Below, one piece after another: positions 1 to 9,504 of a stretch of 64,000 bases of DNA. Every line of letters starts with the position of its first letter. Position 1 is the stretch's first letter. The stretch spans positions 19,573 to 83,572 of the forward strand of contig CALXOJ010000008.1 in NCBI GenBank assembly GCA_944390005.1, in the 5' to 3' direction. The translations under genes were made by a program, and so were the position numbers. A model generated the notes under the pieces. The model saw only the letters and a list, made by a program, of their open reading frames with translations, searched no databases and was not told where the DNA came from. This DNA is from an uncultured Spirochaetota bacterium (GTDB lineage Bacteria > Spirochaetota > Spirochaetia > JAFGXN01).

Positions 1-1845
1 TTTTTCAATTTGCGTGCGAACAACGTCCAGTCCGACACCGCGTCCGGAAATTGAAGAGACCGTATCCGAGGTCGAAAAACCGGGCATAAAAATCAAATTG
101 TGAACTTCCTGTTCGTTTAAAACGGCGTCAGGAGCAATCAGACCTTTTTCAATCGCTTTCTGCCGAACCTTTTCGGCGTCAATTCCGGCGCCATCATCGC
201 TGACTTCGATGACAATCATACTGCCTTCATTTCCGGCGCGCATGATTACGGTTCCCGTTTCCGGTTTACCGGCGGCAGCGCGTTTCTCGGCGCTCTCCAA
301 CCCGTGATCCAAGGAATTGCGGACACAGTGAATCAACGGATCCAATAGATCTTCGACAATAGATTTGTCCAGTTCTGTGTCCTCTCCCTCAAGAATCAGA
401 TCTGTTTTTTTGTTCAAAGAATGAGACAAATCGCGGACAAGCCGTGGAAATCGGGCAAAAAGCGTCGAAATCGGCACCATCCGGATTTGCATGATCCCTT
501 CCTGTAAACTGCTTGTATTTAAAGCCAACTTTTGTGTTGAATTTTTTAAATCGTCGGCATTTTTTTTAAACTTATCTTCAAAATGACTGTATGTGTCAAA
601 TAATTCCAAACAACGGTCCCGAAAACCTTGTACCCGTTCGGTTACATTTTCTCCCGAGTTGTTTTCGTCATCCGTATTCAAAGAATAGTCTTCTAATACA
701 TCGAAAAGAGAAAAAACCTCTGTTTCCAGTTTGGAATTTAATGAGCGAAACTCGCCGATCAGTTGGTGGTAAACGTCGCTTACTTGATTGATAGCAGACT
801 TATTAATGACCGATTCACTGATCATGTTCAGCAGACTGTCGATCTTTTTGGAATCGACTCTTAAAATCGACGACTGATTCTGCTTTTTATTCTTTTTATC
901 TGCATCGGTCTCGGTTTTTGCTTTTTGCTTTGATTCGGCAGCAATAGCATTCGCCGACTCGTCGGAAACAGTATGCGTTTCGGGTTCTTCTTTTTGAACG
1001 GGTGCCGATGCAGGCGTTTCTGCGGGTGCAGGATGGAAATGCTCAAACGAATTTTCGTTTAATTCCGAAATTTGAGAGCCGGTTGTGACGTCTGTGATAG
1101 TCACCAAATCTTGAATGACATCCCGATCAGCGGAACTGGCAACAAAATAAAAAACGTCGGGATAAAACACGTCCTCATTCAGCGCTTCGAAGTCGGGAGT
1201 GGTCTTTAAAATTGTTCCTTCATTTTTAAGCGCCGCATAAACCTGAATTCCGCCGATGGTATTCATCAATGCGGATTCATCAAAGAAAACGCGTACCTGA
1301 TAGAGTTTTTGATCTCCTTCCAAAAGTTCCAACAACTCTTCAAGTTCATTTTCATCCAATGCAGGATCGCACTCTTCCGAAGGAATCGGTTGCTGTGAAT
1401 TGACAGCAGCTGCTGAATCGACGGGAGCCGCAGCCGAATCGTCTGTTTCTCCCGTCAACCTGTGCAGCCTGGCTTTTAATTCTTCAATACCTTGATCTTC
1501 ATAAACACTCCCTTCCATGCGGCAGTCAACCATCGACTTAATCACATCGACAGCCACCAATAACGCATCTACAACGGAGTGAGTCACGCTTTGACGACCT
1601 TCCCGGATTCCATCCAGAACGTCCTCAAGCACATGGGTCAAGTCCGCTAATTCGGTGATGGCGACTGTTGCGGCCGCTCCCTTTAATGTGTGAGCGGCGC
1701 GAAACAGTTCATCAATGCAGTCCTTATCGGTCGCATCGTTTTCCAAAACCAAAATATTTTGCTCCAACTGCTCGATTTGAATTCTTGCCTCTTCAAAAAA
1801 GTCGTTCAGCAGTTCCTCGTTATTCGGATCAAGGTAATCACTCAT
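1..1845 (-). CDS. cheA: Chemotaxis histidine kinase CheA (3' end outside window)
   Basis: Autophosphorylating kinase that couples chemoreceptor arrays to CheY and the flagellar motors. The 615 visible codons start at ATG 1845. An N-terminal HPt domain carries the phospho-acceptor His52 in AAHTLKGAAAT. A long acidic and alanine/glutamate-rich linker follows. Then come a dimerisation helix region and the HATPase core, with an N box (HCVRNSLDHGLES), a G1 box (DDGAGID) and a G2 box (GRGVGLDVV). The CheW-like C-terminus lies beyond base 1, so the gene is partial here only because of the window edge. It sits 21 nt downstream of the FlaA-like gene on the same strand, so it is probably the tail of that transcript. 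Identification is by family motifs and is secure. Confidence 0.96.
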   Translation of the reverse strand, partial: MSDYLDPNNEELLNDFFEEARIQIEQLEQNILVLENDATDKDCIDELFRAAHTLKGAAATVAITELADLTHVLEDVLDGIREGRQSVTHSVVDALLVAVDVIKSMVDCRMEGSVYEDQGIEELKARLHRLTGETDDSAAAPVDSAAAVNSQQPIPSEECDPALDENELEELLELLEGDQKLYQVRVFFDESALMNTIGGIQVYAALKNEGTILKTTPDFEALNEDVFYPDVFYFVASSADRDVIQDLVTITDVTTGSQISELNENSFEHFHPAPAETPASAPVQKEEPETHTVSDESANAIAAESKQKAKTETDADKKNKKQNQSSILRVDSKKIDSLLNMISESVINKSAINQVSDVYHQLIGEFRSLNSKLETEVFSLFDVLEDYSLNTDDENNSGENVTERVQGFRDRCLELFDTYSHFEDKFKKNADDLKNSTQKLALNTSSLQEGIMQIRMVPISTLFARFPRLVRDLSHSLNKKTDLILEGEDTELDKSIVEDLLDPLIHCVRNSLDHGLESAEKRAAAGKPETGTVIMRAGNEGSMIVIEVSDDGAGIDAEKVRQKAIEKGLIAPDAVLNEQEVHNLIFMPGFSTSDTVSSISGRGVGLDVVRTQIEK

Positions 1846-1866
1846 TTTTTAACCCGTTGAGTACAC

Positions 1867-3006
1867 TCAGTTCTGGTTCATTCTCTGCTTTTCAATGTAT
1901 TCGAGCGTCAACTGTTCACCGAGACGGGAGAAGTTGTAATCGCTCATAAAATCATTGTAATCGGAAACAATGTTCCAGTAAGCATCGTCGTCAATATCCA
2001 GATTGTTTTCAATGACGTCTTTATCATACTCAATATCAATTTGTTTGATATATCCGATGAAATCGCCGCCCTCATGCTGAATGTCTTTCACAATTCTCAA
2101 AGCAATGACTTTCCAGCCGCGGTTCAGCATCGGATAAGTCGGAGCCGTCTTCAAATCGCGATCTTTGATGTTTGCAATGTAATTGGGGTTCTCCCACTCC
2201 AATCTCTGCCAACCGGTAAAATTGAAGTCTCCGATTGTATAAACTTTCTCGTTGTAATTGGAGTCGCGCAAAACAACCTGTAATTTGTGAGGATAATTAC
2301 GTCCGCAAACAACGGCAGAAATCTTTTTAATGTTTTTTACATTGTCAATAGCGCCGCGTCCGTTCTGAAACATAAATTCATCGGTTCCCGGTTTTTTGTA
2401 GTAAACGGGAATTTCAAACGGAGGAACGATATCGGCATATGCATACCGGCTTCCCTGCGGGAAATTCGCGCGCACGCCCAAAACTTTTCCGGGATTCTCA
2501 ACGCCCAATTTCTCGTTTCCGAAAACCGTTTCCGCGTCTGTCACTTCCACTTCTTTCACCATTGATTTGGCCATGGTATCGGGGAAAGCGGCAGAGGAAT
2601 TCAATTTAACCCTCCACTGCTCAATCGCCAGAGAAACGTCAAATTCAGCTCTCTCCTCTTCCGACAAAGCATAGGTAGAGTAATCAGCCAATTCGATAAT
2701 CGTATCGGGATTTTGACCGTCTTCTTCCTCTCCCGCTGTCAAAAGCGAAAAGTCCAGCAAAGTCGCTTTGTGCGCTTCGCCTTCGGCACCTTCTTCAGCT
2801 TCAGCTGTTTCGGCATCAGTTTCAGCCGTTTCAGCTTCGGCAACGGCAGCGTCAGCTTCAGCCGTTTCAGCTTCAGCGGCGGTCTGGGCGACAGGCTGTT
2901 CCGCTGTTGTTTCTTCCGTCGCAGTCTCGACCGGCGCCTCCTGCGCGAATGTCAATGAGCCCGACAAAAAGAAAACGAGAATAAAAAGAAAGAATTTGTT
3001 TTTCAT
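1867..3006 (-). CDS. FlaA-family flagellar filament outer-layer (sheath) protein
   Basis: Spirochaete FlaA proteins coat the periplasmic flagellar filament core. The 379-residue product has a Sec signal peptide (hydrophobic residues 5-20, then FAQ). A low-complexity Glu/Ala/Thr segment covers roughly residues 25-80, and a FlaA-like globular domain follows with motifs such as GSRYAYADIVPPFEIPV and FTGWQRLEW. The low-complexity stretch is long for the family and is built of imperfect AETAE units, so its length could vary between strains. A strong AGGAGG lies just before ATG 3006, inside the end of the preceding gene. I am confident of the family but cannot tell which FlaA paralogue this is. Confidence 0.8.
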   Translation of the reverse strand: MKNKFFLFILVFFLSGSLTFAQEAPVETATEETTAEQPVAQTAAEAETAEADAAVAEAETAETDAETAEAEEGAEGEAHKATLLDFSLLTAGEEEDGQNPDTIIELADYSTYALSEEERAEFDVSLAIEQWRVKLNSSAAFPDTMAKSMVKEVEVTDAETVFGNEKLGVENPGKVLGVRANFPQGSRYAYADIVPPFEIPVYYKKPGTDEFMFQNGRGAIDNVKNIKKISAVVCGRNYPHKLQVVLRDSNYNEKVYTIGDFNFTGWQRLEWENPNYIANIKDRDLKTAPTYPMLNRGWKVIALRIVKDIQHEGGDFIGYIKQIDIEYDKDVIENNLDIDDDAYWNIVSDYNDFMSDYNFSRLGEQLTLEYIEKQRMNQN

Positions 3007-3015
3007 AAAAACCTC

Positions 3016-3540
3016 CTAATGTTCCGAATCTTTCTCTTCCAATAATTTATTAACAACAACAGGATCATTCCCGTTGACAGTTACCGTTACTGAATCATAT
3101 CCGGAAAAATTATCCGAAATGTTCTTTTTTACCAATTCCATTGCCGATTCAATCGGCAGTTTCGTTTCGGCAGCTTCCGAAGAGAGGTCAATCAAAATAC
3201 CGTCCTCCGTAACTGCTACCTGATTTACCCGCGTTGTGTACGGAAAAATCGGGTACGGATCCAACAATACAGAGCCTTGAATCAGTTGATTGACCAGCTC
3301 TTCAACACGATCCCGAGGCGAATCAAAACGGGGCGCTAACCGGACTTCCCGGTAAAATTCACTTCCGTCCCGATTCGGAAAAGTTAAGATAAACTCCTGC
3401 CTCGTAACGGTTCGCACAATAAACGGAACGGCCGAAATCGCAAACAGAAGCACCGTTGCGGCTGAAACCGCAATCAGGAACCATTTCGAATAAAGGAACT
3501 CTTTTCGAAAAAAGTTTCGCCTCCGTTTTATCCCGTCCAT
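3016..3540 (-). CDS. GerMN-domain membrane-anchored protein
   Basis: The 174-residue protein has a basic N-terminus, one transmembrane helix (about residues 19-40) and an extracytoplasmic GerMN domain. Visible GerMN features are the RDRVEELVNQLIQG helix, VNQVAVTEDGILIDLSSE and a C-terminal beta segment. GerMN domains occur in spore germination proteins and in many non-sporulating bacteria next to cell-wall amidases. That pairing is seen here: the amidase gene lies 6 nt upstream on the same strand. Its stop codon overlaps the ribosome binding site of the FlaA-like gene, so the two are probably co-translated. A cell-envelope or peptidoglycan-associated role is inferred from the neighbour. Confidence 0.75.
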   Translation of the reverse strand: MDGIKRRRNFFRKEFLYSKWFLIAVSAATVLLFAISAVPFIVRTVTRQEFILTFPNRDGSEFYREVRLAPRFDSPRDRVEELVNQLIQGSVLLDPYPIFPYTTRVNQVAVTEDGILIDLSSEAAETKLPIESAMELVKKNISDNFSGYDSVTVTVNGNDPVVVNKLLEEKDSEH

Positions 3541-3546
3541 TCCTTT

Positions 3547-4587
3547 TTATTCCTCAACAGCAGCGAAGCCAACCATGAAATCTTTCACTCCGGTAAAGAC
3601 CCCTTCCGCTATTTTATCACAATATTCGCCGTCGGCAAGCATTTTCATTTCATTTTCATTAGAAATGAACCCGACTTCCACCAAAACCGCCGGCATTTTG
3701 GCATACTTGACGACAAACCACTCCTCTTCTTTTATACCGCGATTTCGCGAAACGTCGCCAATGGTTTGCTCCATCCCGTCGCAAATCAGCTTGGAAAGCA
3801 GCCGGCTCTCCATCGTGATTTCATGGTCAAACAAATCCGTTATGACCGGCAAAACGGAGTCGTCAACGCCCTGTTTCACCTCTTCCGGCACAACGTCTCG
3901 TTTGACGTCCTGAGAGAGGAACCAAACCTCAAAGCCGGAGGCAGATTTGTTGATCGACGAATTGACGTGAATCGAAACAAACAACACCAAGTCGTCTTTC
4001 CCGCCCGCGACCCGATTGGCAATTTCGGTTCGCTCTTTCAAATCGGGATAAATATCCGTTGTTCTCGTCATCACGATCGGAATATCGGGAAACTCCCGGC
4101 GGATTTTATCCTCCAATCGCAATGCCACATCCAACGTGACTTCTTTTTCCGTCAGCGGTCCGCTGCGCCCCGGCAGTGTCTTGCCGGCAATCGCCCCCGG
4201 ATCTTTTCCTCCATGTCCGGCGTCGATGATAATCGCTTTTACACGCACCGGAGTCCGTTCACTGCGGCTGTTCTCGAGAAACTGCCGCACTTCTTTTTCG
4301 GCCGACGGTCCGAATAAAAATCCCTTCCCCTCTTTCTTGATATAATCAATCGTCTTCTTTTGATTATAGTCAATTATCAAAAAATCGCAATCCGGAGAAA
4401 AGACGATTTTTTTTCCTTCTGCGGAGAAAATCATTCCAATTTGACGACGCTCATCCCACAGCAAGTCTGCTTGAAACTCTTTCGTAAAATCGGAAAAAAA
4501 CGCGTCGCCGAAAAGCGGAAACACTCCGCCTTTAATCAGCAGCAGAATCGCCCAAACAATTCCCGCGCCACTTCTCCAACACTTCAT
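3547..4587 (-). CDS. N-acetylmuramoyl-L-alanine amidase (Amidase_3 family)
   Basis: Zinc amidase that cleaves the lactyl-amide bond of peptidoglycan stem peptides. It has an uncleaved or cleaved N-terminal hydrophobic segment (residues 8-26), an AMIN-like spacer of about 90 residues, and an Amidase_3 catalytic domain from about residue 115. The first zinc ligand, His125, is in IIIDAGHGGKDPGA. Later motifs are VSIHVNSS, a long insertion around EVKQGVDDSV, and the C-terminal LVEVGFISN carrying the catalytic Glu. The start overlaps the end of the ATP-grasp gene by 56 nt, which is more than usual; no better downstream start retains the signal segment. It is part of the long minus-strand operon. 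Confidence 0.9.
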   Translation of the reverse strand: MKCWRSGAGIVWAILLLIKGGVFPLFGDAFFSDFTKEFQADLLWDERRQIGMIFSAEGKKIVFSPDCDFLIIDYNQKKTIDYIKKEGKGFLFGPSAEKEVRQFLENSRSERTPVRVKAIIIDAGHGGKDPGAIAGKTLPGRSGPLTEKEVTLDVALRLEDKIRREFPDIPIVMTRTTDIYPDLKERTEIANRVAGGKDDLVLFVSIHVNSSINKSASGFEVWFLSQDVKRDVVPEEVKQGVDDSVLPVITDLFDHEITMESRLLSKLICDGMEQTIGDVSRNRGIKEEEWFVVKYAKMPAVLVEVGFISNENEMKMLADGEYCDKIAEGVFTGVKDFMVGFAAVEE

Positions 4588-6202
4588 CCAATATCCCCAG
4601 TTTAAAAAAATGTCTGACGGTATCCGCCAGCCAAACGGCTCCCTGCACGCCGCCGCGCAAATAAACGCGGTAAAACAGTTCCCCTAGAATCAGGTTTGCC
4701 TTTTTCTCCCCCGCAAAAATGCGCATCCGTTTCAGACGTTTCAATCCGCCGCGGAATGCCGCATCATCCTTTTCTTCTATGAATAACGGCTCTTGACTGA
4801 ATGAAATCAAGAGGTCGGAAAAATTTTCTTCTCTTTTTTTGTAAAAAAATTGATATGCAGGAGCTTTGCGGAGAGTAAAACGCGGCGCAAAAACGCCTTT
4901 TCCGTAAATCAGATACGCTTCCGTTTCGGGGTCGCCCGGTTTGAGTCGAACAAAAATCGTTTCAGCGGCTTTTTCGGCGGCGCACACCGCTTTGCGGCGG
5001 CTGCGGGAAACGGAAATAACGTTGCCGCACTTTTCGACATTATTCCGAGGAAACCGAACGCGGCCGCCTGATTTGACGCGTAAAAACACGTGCCTGACAC
5101 CGCGAATTTTCATCGCATCGCAAAGCCCCTCCACGCAAACAACTTCACCGGGAACCGATAAAAACGCCCGCTCGGCGGAGACTCGCCGTTTTTCGGTGCG
5201 CGGCAACGCAGCAGGCAATCCGACAGCCACCCGCAGCGCCGCAGCGGTAACGTTGATTCCCGATGCATAAGGGTAGGTCCATCCCGACATAAAACCACCC
5301 GAAAGCCGCGCCGCCACCTCTCCGACGACAGCTTTTTTCCGCGACGGAGAGTATTTAATGTCTCCTTTGGCTGCGCCGTCGCGAATACCCAGAGCAGCAA
5401 CCGCTTTTTCGAATTCAGCAATCACGGCGGAGCGAATTTCGGCAGAGGCAGCTGTCGGCATGGTGTGTCCGGTTTCGATAAAATACGGCGGAAAGCAAAT
5501 GATTCGATCGGCGAACCCGGTAACGGTCAGTTTTCCGTTTTGCACGATTCCGTCTAAGCTGAATTCGGGACCGTCGATAAACTCTTCAATAACAGCGGTT
5601 TTTGTTCGAGAAAATTTCAGTGCTTCTTCGACCGCCGCCGACAGATCTTCATAACGATCGATGCGGACGGTTCCGCGGCCGCCCATGTTGTCAACCGGCT
5701 TGACAACCAGCGGCAACGGCAGCTTCCGCGCTTCACAACTTTGTGCGGGAGAAGCCGCCGTCACAAATGCCGGCGAAGAGACTCCGTTTTGCAGAAAACA
5801 TTCGCGCATGGCATCTTTGTGGGAAGCGCGAAAAGCAACTGTCGGAGGAAGTCCCGGCAGACCGAGTCGTTCAGCAGTAACGGCAACGCTGTACGAAAAA
5901 TCAGTACCAGCAGTGAAAACTCCGTCGATCGGCAGCCGTTCGGCAATGGTCTGAGCGGCGGAAACAACCGCTTCGGTATCGCTGATGTCGACCGTTTCGA
6001 ATTGATCACAGAGAGAGGCCGCTTCAGCATTCGGATTGCCGTCAAAGCCGACGACTGTCCAACCGAATGCGGCGGCGGTTTCAATCGCCGGGCGCTGCAA
6101 AAGACCGCAGCCGAGAATCAATACGGTTTTCTTTTCGGACGGAACCCGTATCCGCTCTTCCGCAAGAGGGAAAATATCACTTTTTCTGCGCATACACTTC
6201 AA
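4532..6202 (-). CDS. ATP-grasp ligase, probable glycan/modification operon enzyme
   Basis: The 556-residue product has a preATP-grasp Rossmann-like start (VLILGCGLLQRPAIETA, about residues 27-43) followed by an ATP-grasp fold. Visible features are LPLVVKPVDNMGGRGTVRI, with the ATP-binding lysine and glycine-rich loop, and VIEEFIDGPEFSLDG. Such enzymes form amide or thioester bonds via acyl phosphates. About 150 C-terminal residues are specific to this protein. The gene overlaps the upstream PseG-like/methyltransferase gene by 26 nt. The substrate is unknown; the neighbourhood (cytidylyltransferase, glycosyltransferase, methyltransferase) suggests an amino-acid or sugar ligation step in a surface glycan. 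ATG 6193 is an alternative start. Confidence 0.75.
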   Translation of the reverse strand: MKCMRRKSDIFPLAEERIRVPSEKKTVLILGCGLLQRPAIETAAAFGWTVVGFDGNPNAEAASLCDQFETVDISDTEAVVSAAQTIAERLPIDGVFTAGTDFSYSVAVTAERLGLPGLPPTVAFRASHKDAMRECFLQNGVSSPAFVTAASPAQSCEARKLPLPLVVKPVDNMGGRGTVRIDRYEDLSAAVEEALKFSRTKTAVIEEFIDGPEFSLDGIVQNGKLTVTGFADRIICFPPYFIETGHTMPTAASAEIRSAVIAEFEKAVAALGIRDGAAKGDIKYSPSRKKAVVGEVAARLSGGFMSGWTYPYASGINVTAAALRVAVGLPAALPRTEKRRVSAERAFLSVPGEVVCVEGLCDAMKIRGVRHVFLRVKSGGRVRFPRNNVEKCGNVISVSRSRRKAVCAAEKAAETIFVRLKPGDPETEAYLIYGKGVFAPRFTLRKAPAYQFFYKKREENFSDLLISFSQEPLFIEEKDDAAFRGGLKRLKRMRIFAGEKKANLILGELFYRVYLRGGVQGAVWLADTVRHFFKLGILDEVLEKWRGNCLGDSAAD

Positions 6203-7880
6203 ATGTATCCCCCCATCTCAAAATCCGAAAAACGGTGCACAGAATTCGGTAAATCGGAGTCGGGAAAGAATCCGCACCTCGATCGGAATAAATCCGTTCG
6301 GGATGAATACCGGTCATCCGAATTTTCCGGACGCGGTACCCGTAACGTCTTAAAATTTTCCGCACGCCGCGCGGCGTCAGAATCGTGTAATGGTCTTCGG
6401 GACTGCGTTCCAGAAATTTTTTAAGCGATTTTCGCCGCGACCATCCGCTGCCGTTCGGTGTCGAAAACGCAAACACTCCGTTCGAAGCCGAAATACGCGA
6501 AACCTTTTTCAGAATTTCATCCAACTTCTCAAAATGCTCGATAACGAACCACATGACAACAGCGTCAAATTTCAGTCCCGACTCGGGGTAATCTTCAAAA
6601 GAGACGGAACGCACCGGCAGCCGCAGATTTTTTTCGACATAGCCGGCCGCTTCGCCGCAAACCTCGCAGCCGCACACATCCCACCCTTTTTCGGCAGCCG
6701 CCTGCAAAAAAGGTCCGTAAGCACAGCCGACATCAAGAAGCCGTCGTTTGACTTCGAATTTCGGCGGCATCAGCCGTTCGATTTCCTTCAGCCGCAAAAA
6801 ACCGTTCTCTTTAATCGAATCAAAATCTTCCAAATACGTTTTTCCGTAAGATTGGCTGTACTCTTGAAAAAAATAGTCTTTATCGTACCGTTTCTCCGGT
6901 TTTTTCCATAACAACTCGTAAAAAAGAGAACACCGACGGCAGTGATAAACGGTTTTCGTCGAAGAGCGAAAAACAGTCTTTCCTCTTTTCCCGCACACGG
7001 GACATGTCGGAGAGCCGGAAAATTCCCTGGCAGCAAAAAAACCGCTCAATGTGACGGAACCCGATTGTGTCAGCTCCGAAAGAGGCGCTGGAATCGCTTC
7101 GGGATGAGAAAGCCATTCATTCAGAAGAGCTTCATCGGGACGACAGAGCCCCGCTTCCGGCAGTCCTGCTTTCCGAGTCAGCCGGCGATGGTAACGAGTC
7201 GGATTGATCAGTAAAACCGAAACGTTTTGAAACAACGCCTCAAAGGCAGTCAGACCGAAATGGGTCAAAACCAAATCCCAGTCGGTGATGCAGCTTGCCA
7301 AATCTTTGACGCGAGGAAGAATGCTCATTGTCGGATAATGATCCGGGTTCAATCGAGGAGAGAGAACAGTGATGGAATAACGGCGATCCCATCCGGCAGA
7401 AATCAGGAACTCTGCGGTTTTTCTTGTCAATTCTGCCGCATCTTCGCCTCCGAAAGAGACTAAAATCGAACGCACGGTTTTTCGCCGCCGTTTTTTGAAA
7501 TCCTCTCGATTTAAAAGCGCCAAAGATTCGTAATTGGGTTTTTCTCCGCCGCGAACGGAAGGCAGAATATCGATGAGGTAATCAAAACGCGAACGAAAGC
7601 GGCCGCCTTCATCGATACCGATGCGGATCGTTTCGGACGGAAGCGTCTTCAGCTGCTTCGCAACGGTTCGAAAGGAATCAAAAACCGCAGCTGCGGTTTC
7701 GGACGGCACTTTTCCGACGGTCACATCCGCTCGGCAGTCGTCGAAAAACGGAAACCAAACCGGGTTGTCATTGCGTTCGAGATAAATTGAAGAATCCGGC
7801 AGACGGCGATGGAGCCGCAGCATTCGTTTCAGGTGACCGCTGCCGCGCCCTTTTTTTAAGGTTGGAACCAGCAAAATCAT
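6177..7880 (-). CDS. PseG-like nucleotide-sugar hydrolase/glycosyltransferase fused to SAM methyltransferase
   Basis: This is a two-domain protein of 567 residues. Residues 1-270 resemble the GT-B fold of PseG/SpsG-type UDP-sugar hydrolases: a glycine-rich start KKGRGSGHLKRML, ILVSFGGEDAAELT in the middle, and THFGLTAFEALFQNVSVLLI at the nucleotide-binding end. A small four-cysteine module (CPVCG then CRRC, about residues 295-322) links to a Methyltransf_23-type domain with motif I LLDVGCAYGPFLQAA. A zinc-ribbon followed by a methyltransferase is common in sugar-modifying enzymes. ATG 7880 overlaps the upstream stop as ATGA. The fusion implies two consecutive steps on one glycan; the substrate is not deducible. 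Confidence 0.75.
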   Translation of the reverse strand: MILLVPTLKKGRGSGHLKRMLRLHRRLPDSSIYLERNDNPVWFPFFDDCRADVTVGKVPSETAAAVFDSFRTVAKQLKTLPSETIRIGIDEGGRFRSRFDYLIDILPSVRGGEKPNYESLALLNREDFKKRRRKTVRSILVSFGGEDAAELTRKTAEFLISAGWDRRYSITVLSPRLNPDHYPTMSILPRVKDLASCITDWDLVLTHFGLTAFEALFQNVSVLLINPTRYHRRLTRKAGLPEAGLCRPDEALLNEWLSHPEAIPAPLSELTQSGSVTLSGFFAAREFSGSPTCPVCGKRGKTVFRSSTKTVYHCRRCSLFYELLWKKPEKRYDKDYFFQEYSQSYGKTYLEDFDSIKENGFLRLKEIERLMPPKFEVKRRLLDVGCAYGPFLQAAAEKGWDVCGCEVCGEAAGYVEKNLRLPVRSVSFEDYPESGLKFDAVVMWFVIEHFEKLDEILKKVSRISASNGVFAFSTPNGSGWSRRKSLKKFLERSPEDHYTILTPRGVRKILRRYGYRVRKIRMTGIHPERIYSDRGADSFPTPIYRILCTVFRILRWGDTFEVYAQKK

Positions 7881-8548
7881 TCTTCACCGTCCGCAGCGGA
7901 GTTTGATTTGACTAATTCTAAAAGCGAAAATGTTTCAGGGGTCCGGTTTGCCGCCCACGCCGAAACGCGGCGGAAGTCGTCTTCGGTATCGACGGTCACC
8001 GATAAAGGCGACCGATAGCCGGAAGGGGCCTCGCCGCTGACAACACGAAAGATTTCGGGGTGGCGGTAAAGGTACGGGGTAACGTGTTCGTGTTCGTAGG
8101 CGTCCTCCGCCCGGACAGCCGCTTTCAGCAGCGCTTCGGCAGCAACCGCTTCAACCGAAGAGCCGACAGGAATGTTTTTCAGGACGGCGTAATCGGCACG
8201 GGCGGAAACAGCGAGACGAATCGTTTCGTTTGCCAAAAACGGAGATACAAACGGATTGTCTCCCGTCGCTCTGAGAATCAGATCGGGCTTGAAGTAAAGC
8301 GCTGCCGACGCAAAACGATTCAGTACATCGTCCTCAGAGCCGGTAAAAAGCGTAAAACCGCAGCGCAGCGCTGAAGGACGCAGCTGTTCAGCGTCACGCT
8401 CGCACGTCAGAAGGACAAATTCCTGCACATCTGCCGCTTTTAACCTCCGCATGCACCACTCGACCAGCGGAATTTTTTCAAGGAGCATGAGCGCTTTTCC
8501 CGGAAGGCGGCTCGAATTCAAGCGGACCTGAAGAAAAACAGCGTTCAT
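7877..8548 (-). CDS. SpsF-type cytidylyltransferase (CMP-sugar synthetase family)
   Basis: The product belongs to the CMP-NeuAc/KDO synthetase superfamily, SpsF branch, which activates sugars with CTP for surface polysaccharides. The N-terminal nucleotide-binding motif is VFLQVRLNSSRLPGKALM. The acidic metal-binding stretch LRATGDNPFVSP and a late VTVDTEDDF are also present. I place the start at ATG 8548, which overlaps the upstream TGA as ATGA and has GGAG about 11 nt upstream. An in-frame ATG at 8566 would extend the protein by six residues into the previous gene. About 223 residues is typical for the family. It probably works with the PseG-like protein encoded next. Confidence 0.85.
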   Translation of the reverse strand: MNAVFLQVRLNSSRLPGKALMLLEKIPLVEWCMRRLKAADVQEFVLLTCERDAEQLRPSALRCGFTLFTGSEDDVLNRFASAALYFKPDLILRATGDNPFVSPFLANETIRLAVSARADYAVLKNIPVGSSVEAVAAEALLKAAVRAEDAYEHEHVTPYLYRHPEIFRVVSGEAPSGYRSPLSVTVDTEDDFRRVSAWAANRTPETFSLLELVKSNSAADGEE

Positions 8549-9504
8549 TTCGGAACGCTCCCCCACGCCGCGACTCCTTCAGCCAATGTCATTTTATACA
8601 TCGATTGATACTCTTCAACCATCTTAAGTGCGCAGCGGCATTCGGTGATGATTTGTCCCCAATCGCGCCCCGATGAACGCACAAAGTAGCGGATAATTGA
8701 AAAGTACGGAATGTAAAAACGATCTTTCTTTTTTTTGACAAATTGATTTTTCAAGACAAAAAGCAAATAATCGGAGTCGAAACATTCGCGGTGCGGTTCG
8801 ATTTCCGTATCATAGTGAACTAAAAAATAAGGATTAAGGCGGATGGTTTTTCCGAACATCAGCAGCCTCGCCCCAAAGTCGAGCAGCTGCCAAAATGGAT
8901 TTTTAAACGAATTGTCAAAACCTCCCACCTCCAGGAACGATTCTCGATGGTAACATCCGGTAAAATCAAACGGATAAAACGTGCGGCCGCCGCTTTCGCT
9001 GTTGCCGTATGCATTGACTTTCAGCTTTCGACGGGAGATATTCGGGACCATCATCGTCGGAATCGGCGACTGCTCCCTTAAATCTTTCAGAAACGGAACG
9101 CAGATGACAGGATCATCGCCTTCCGGAACGGAAGCGGGCGGGGTCATTTCTTTATCGAGAATTTGATCGTTCCAAAGAACATAAAACCAATCTTCTGTCA
9201 GAAGCTCGGCTGCCAAATCGATCTGCTCGCCGGGCGTCAGCTCTCGCTGCGGAATGAGAAAACGAAATCGGTCGGAGTTCTTCATCAATTCGTAAATTTC
9301 CGGCGAACTCCCCGGCGGTTCGACGGAAATCACCGAATCGAAATGCTGAAAAAATCGGCGCGATAAAAGAGCGGCTTTATCCAACCGTACGCCGCGGTTA
9401 AGGAGAATGAGAGAAACGTTTTTCTCTTTTACCGAGCGGGAATTTCCCCAAACGGTGTAATCGGCGGAAAGCGGTTTGTCAGAAATTGAATGTATAGTAC
9501 TCAT
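8545..9504 (-). CDS. Glycosyltransferase-like protein
   Basis: About 319 residues from ATG 9504, which has GGAGGG about 4 nt upstream; a longer start at 9540 would overlap the previous gene by 62 nt and is less likely. The chain looks like a divergent GT-A (GT2-like) enzyme. It has SLILLNRGVRLDKAALLSR near the N-terminus, a segment EDWFYVLWNDQILDKEM that could be the acidic metal-binding region, and a mid-protein FDFTGCYHRESFLEVGGFD, which is typical of GT2 enzymes (acceptor-site GGFD). No membrane helices are evident. It lies inside the overlapping glycan operon. The donor and acceptor cannot be predicted. Confidence 0.65.
   Translation of the reverse strand: MSTIHSISDKPLSADYTVWGNSRSVKEKNVSLILLNRGVRLDKAALLSRRFFQHFDSVISVEPPGSSPEIYELMKNSDRFRFLIPQRELTPGEQIDLAAELLTEDWFYVLWNDQILDKEMTPPASVPEGDDPVICVPFLKDLREQSPIPTMMVPNISRRKLKVNAYGNSESGGRTFYPFDFTGCYHRESFLEVGGFDNSFKNPFWQLLDFGARLLMFGKTIRLNPYFLVHYDTEIEPHRECFDSDYLLFVLKNQFVKKKKDRFYIPYFSIIRYFVRSSGRDWGQIITECRCALKMVEEYQSMYKMTLAEGVAAWGSVPK

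Noticed and set aside
2713..3019. Serine/alanine-rich plus-strand frames opposite the FlaA-like gene
   Set aside because: They are shadows of the low-complexity Glu/Ala region of the minus-strand gene.
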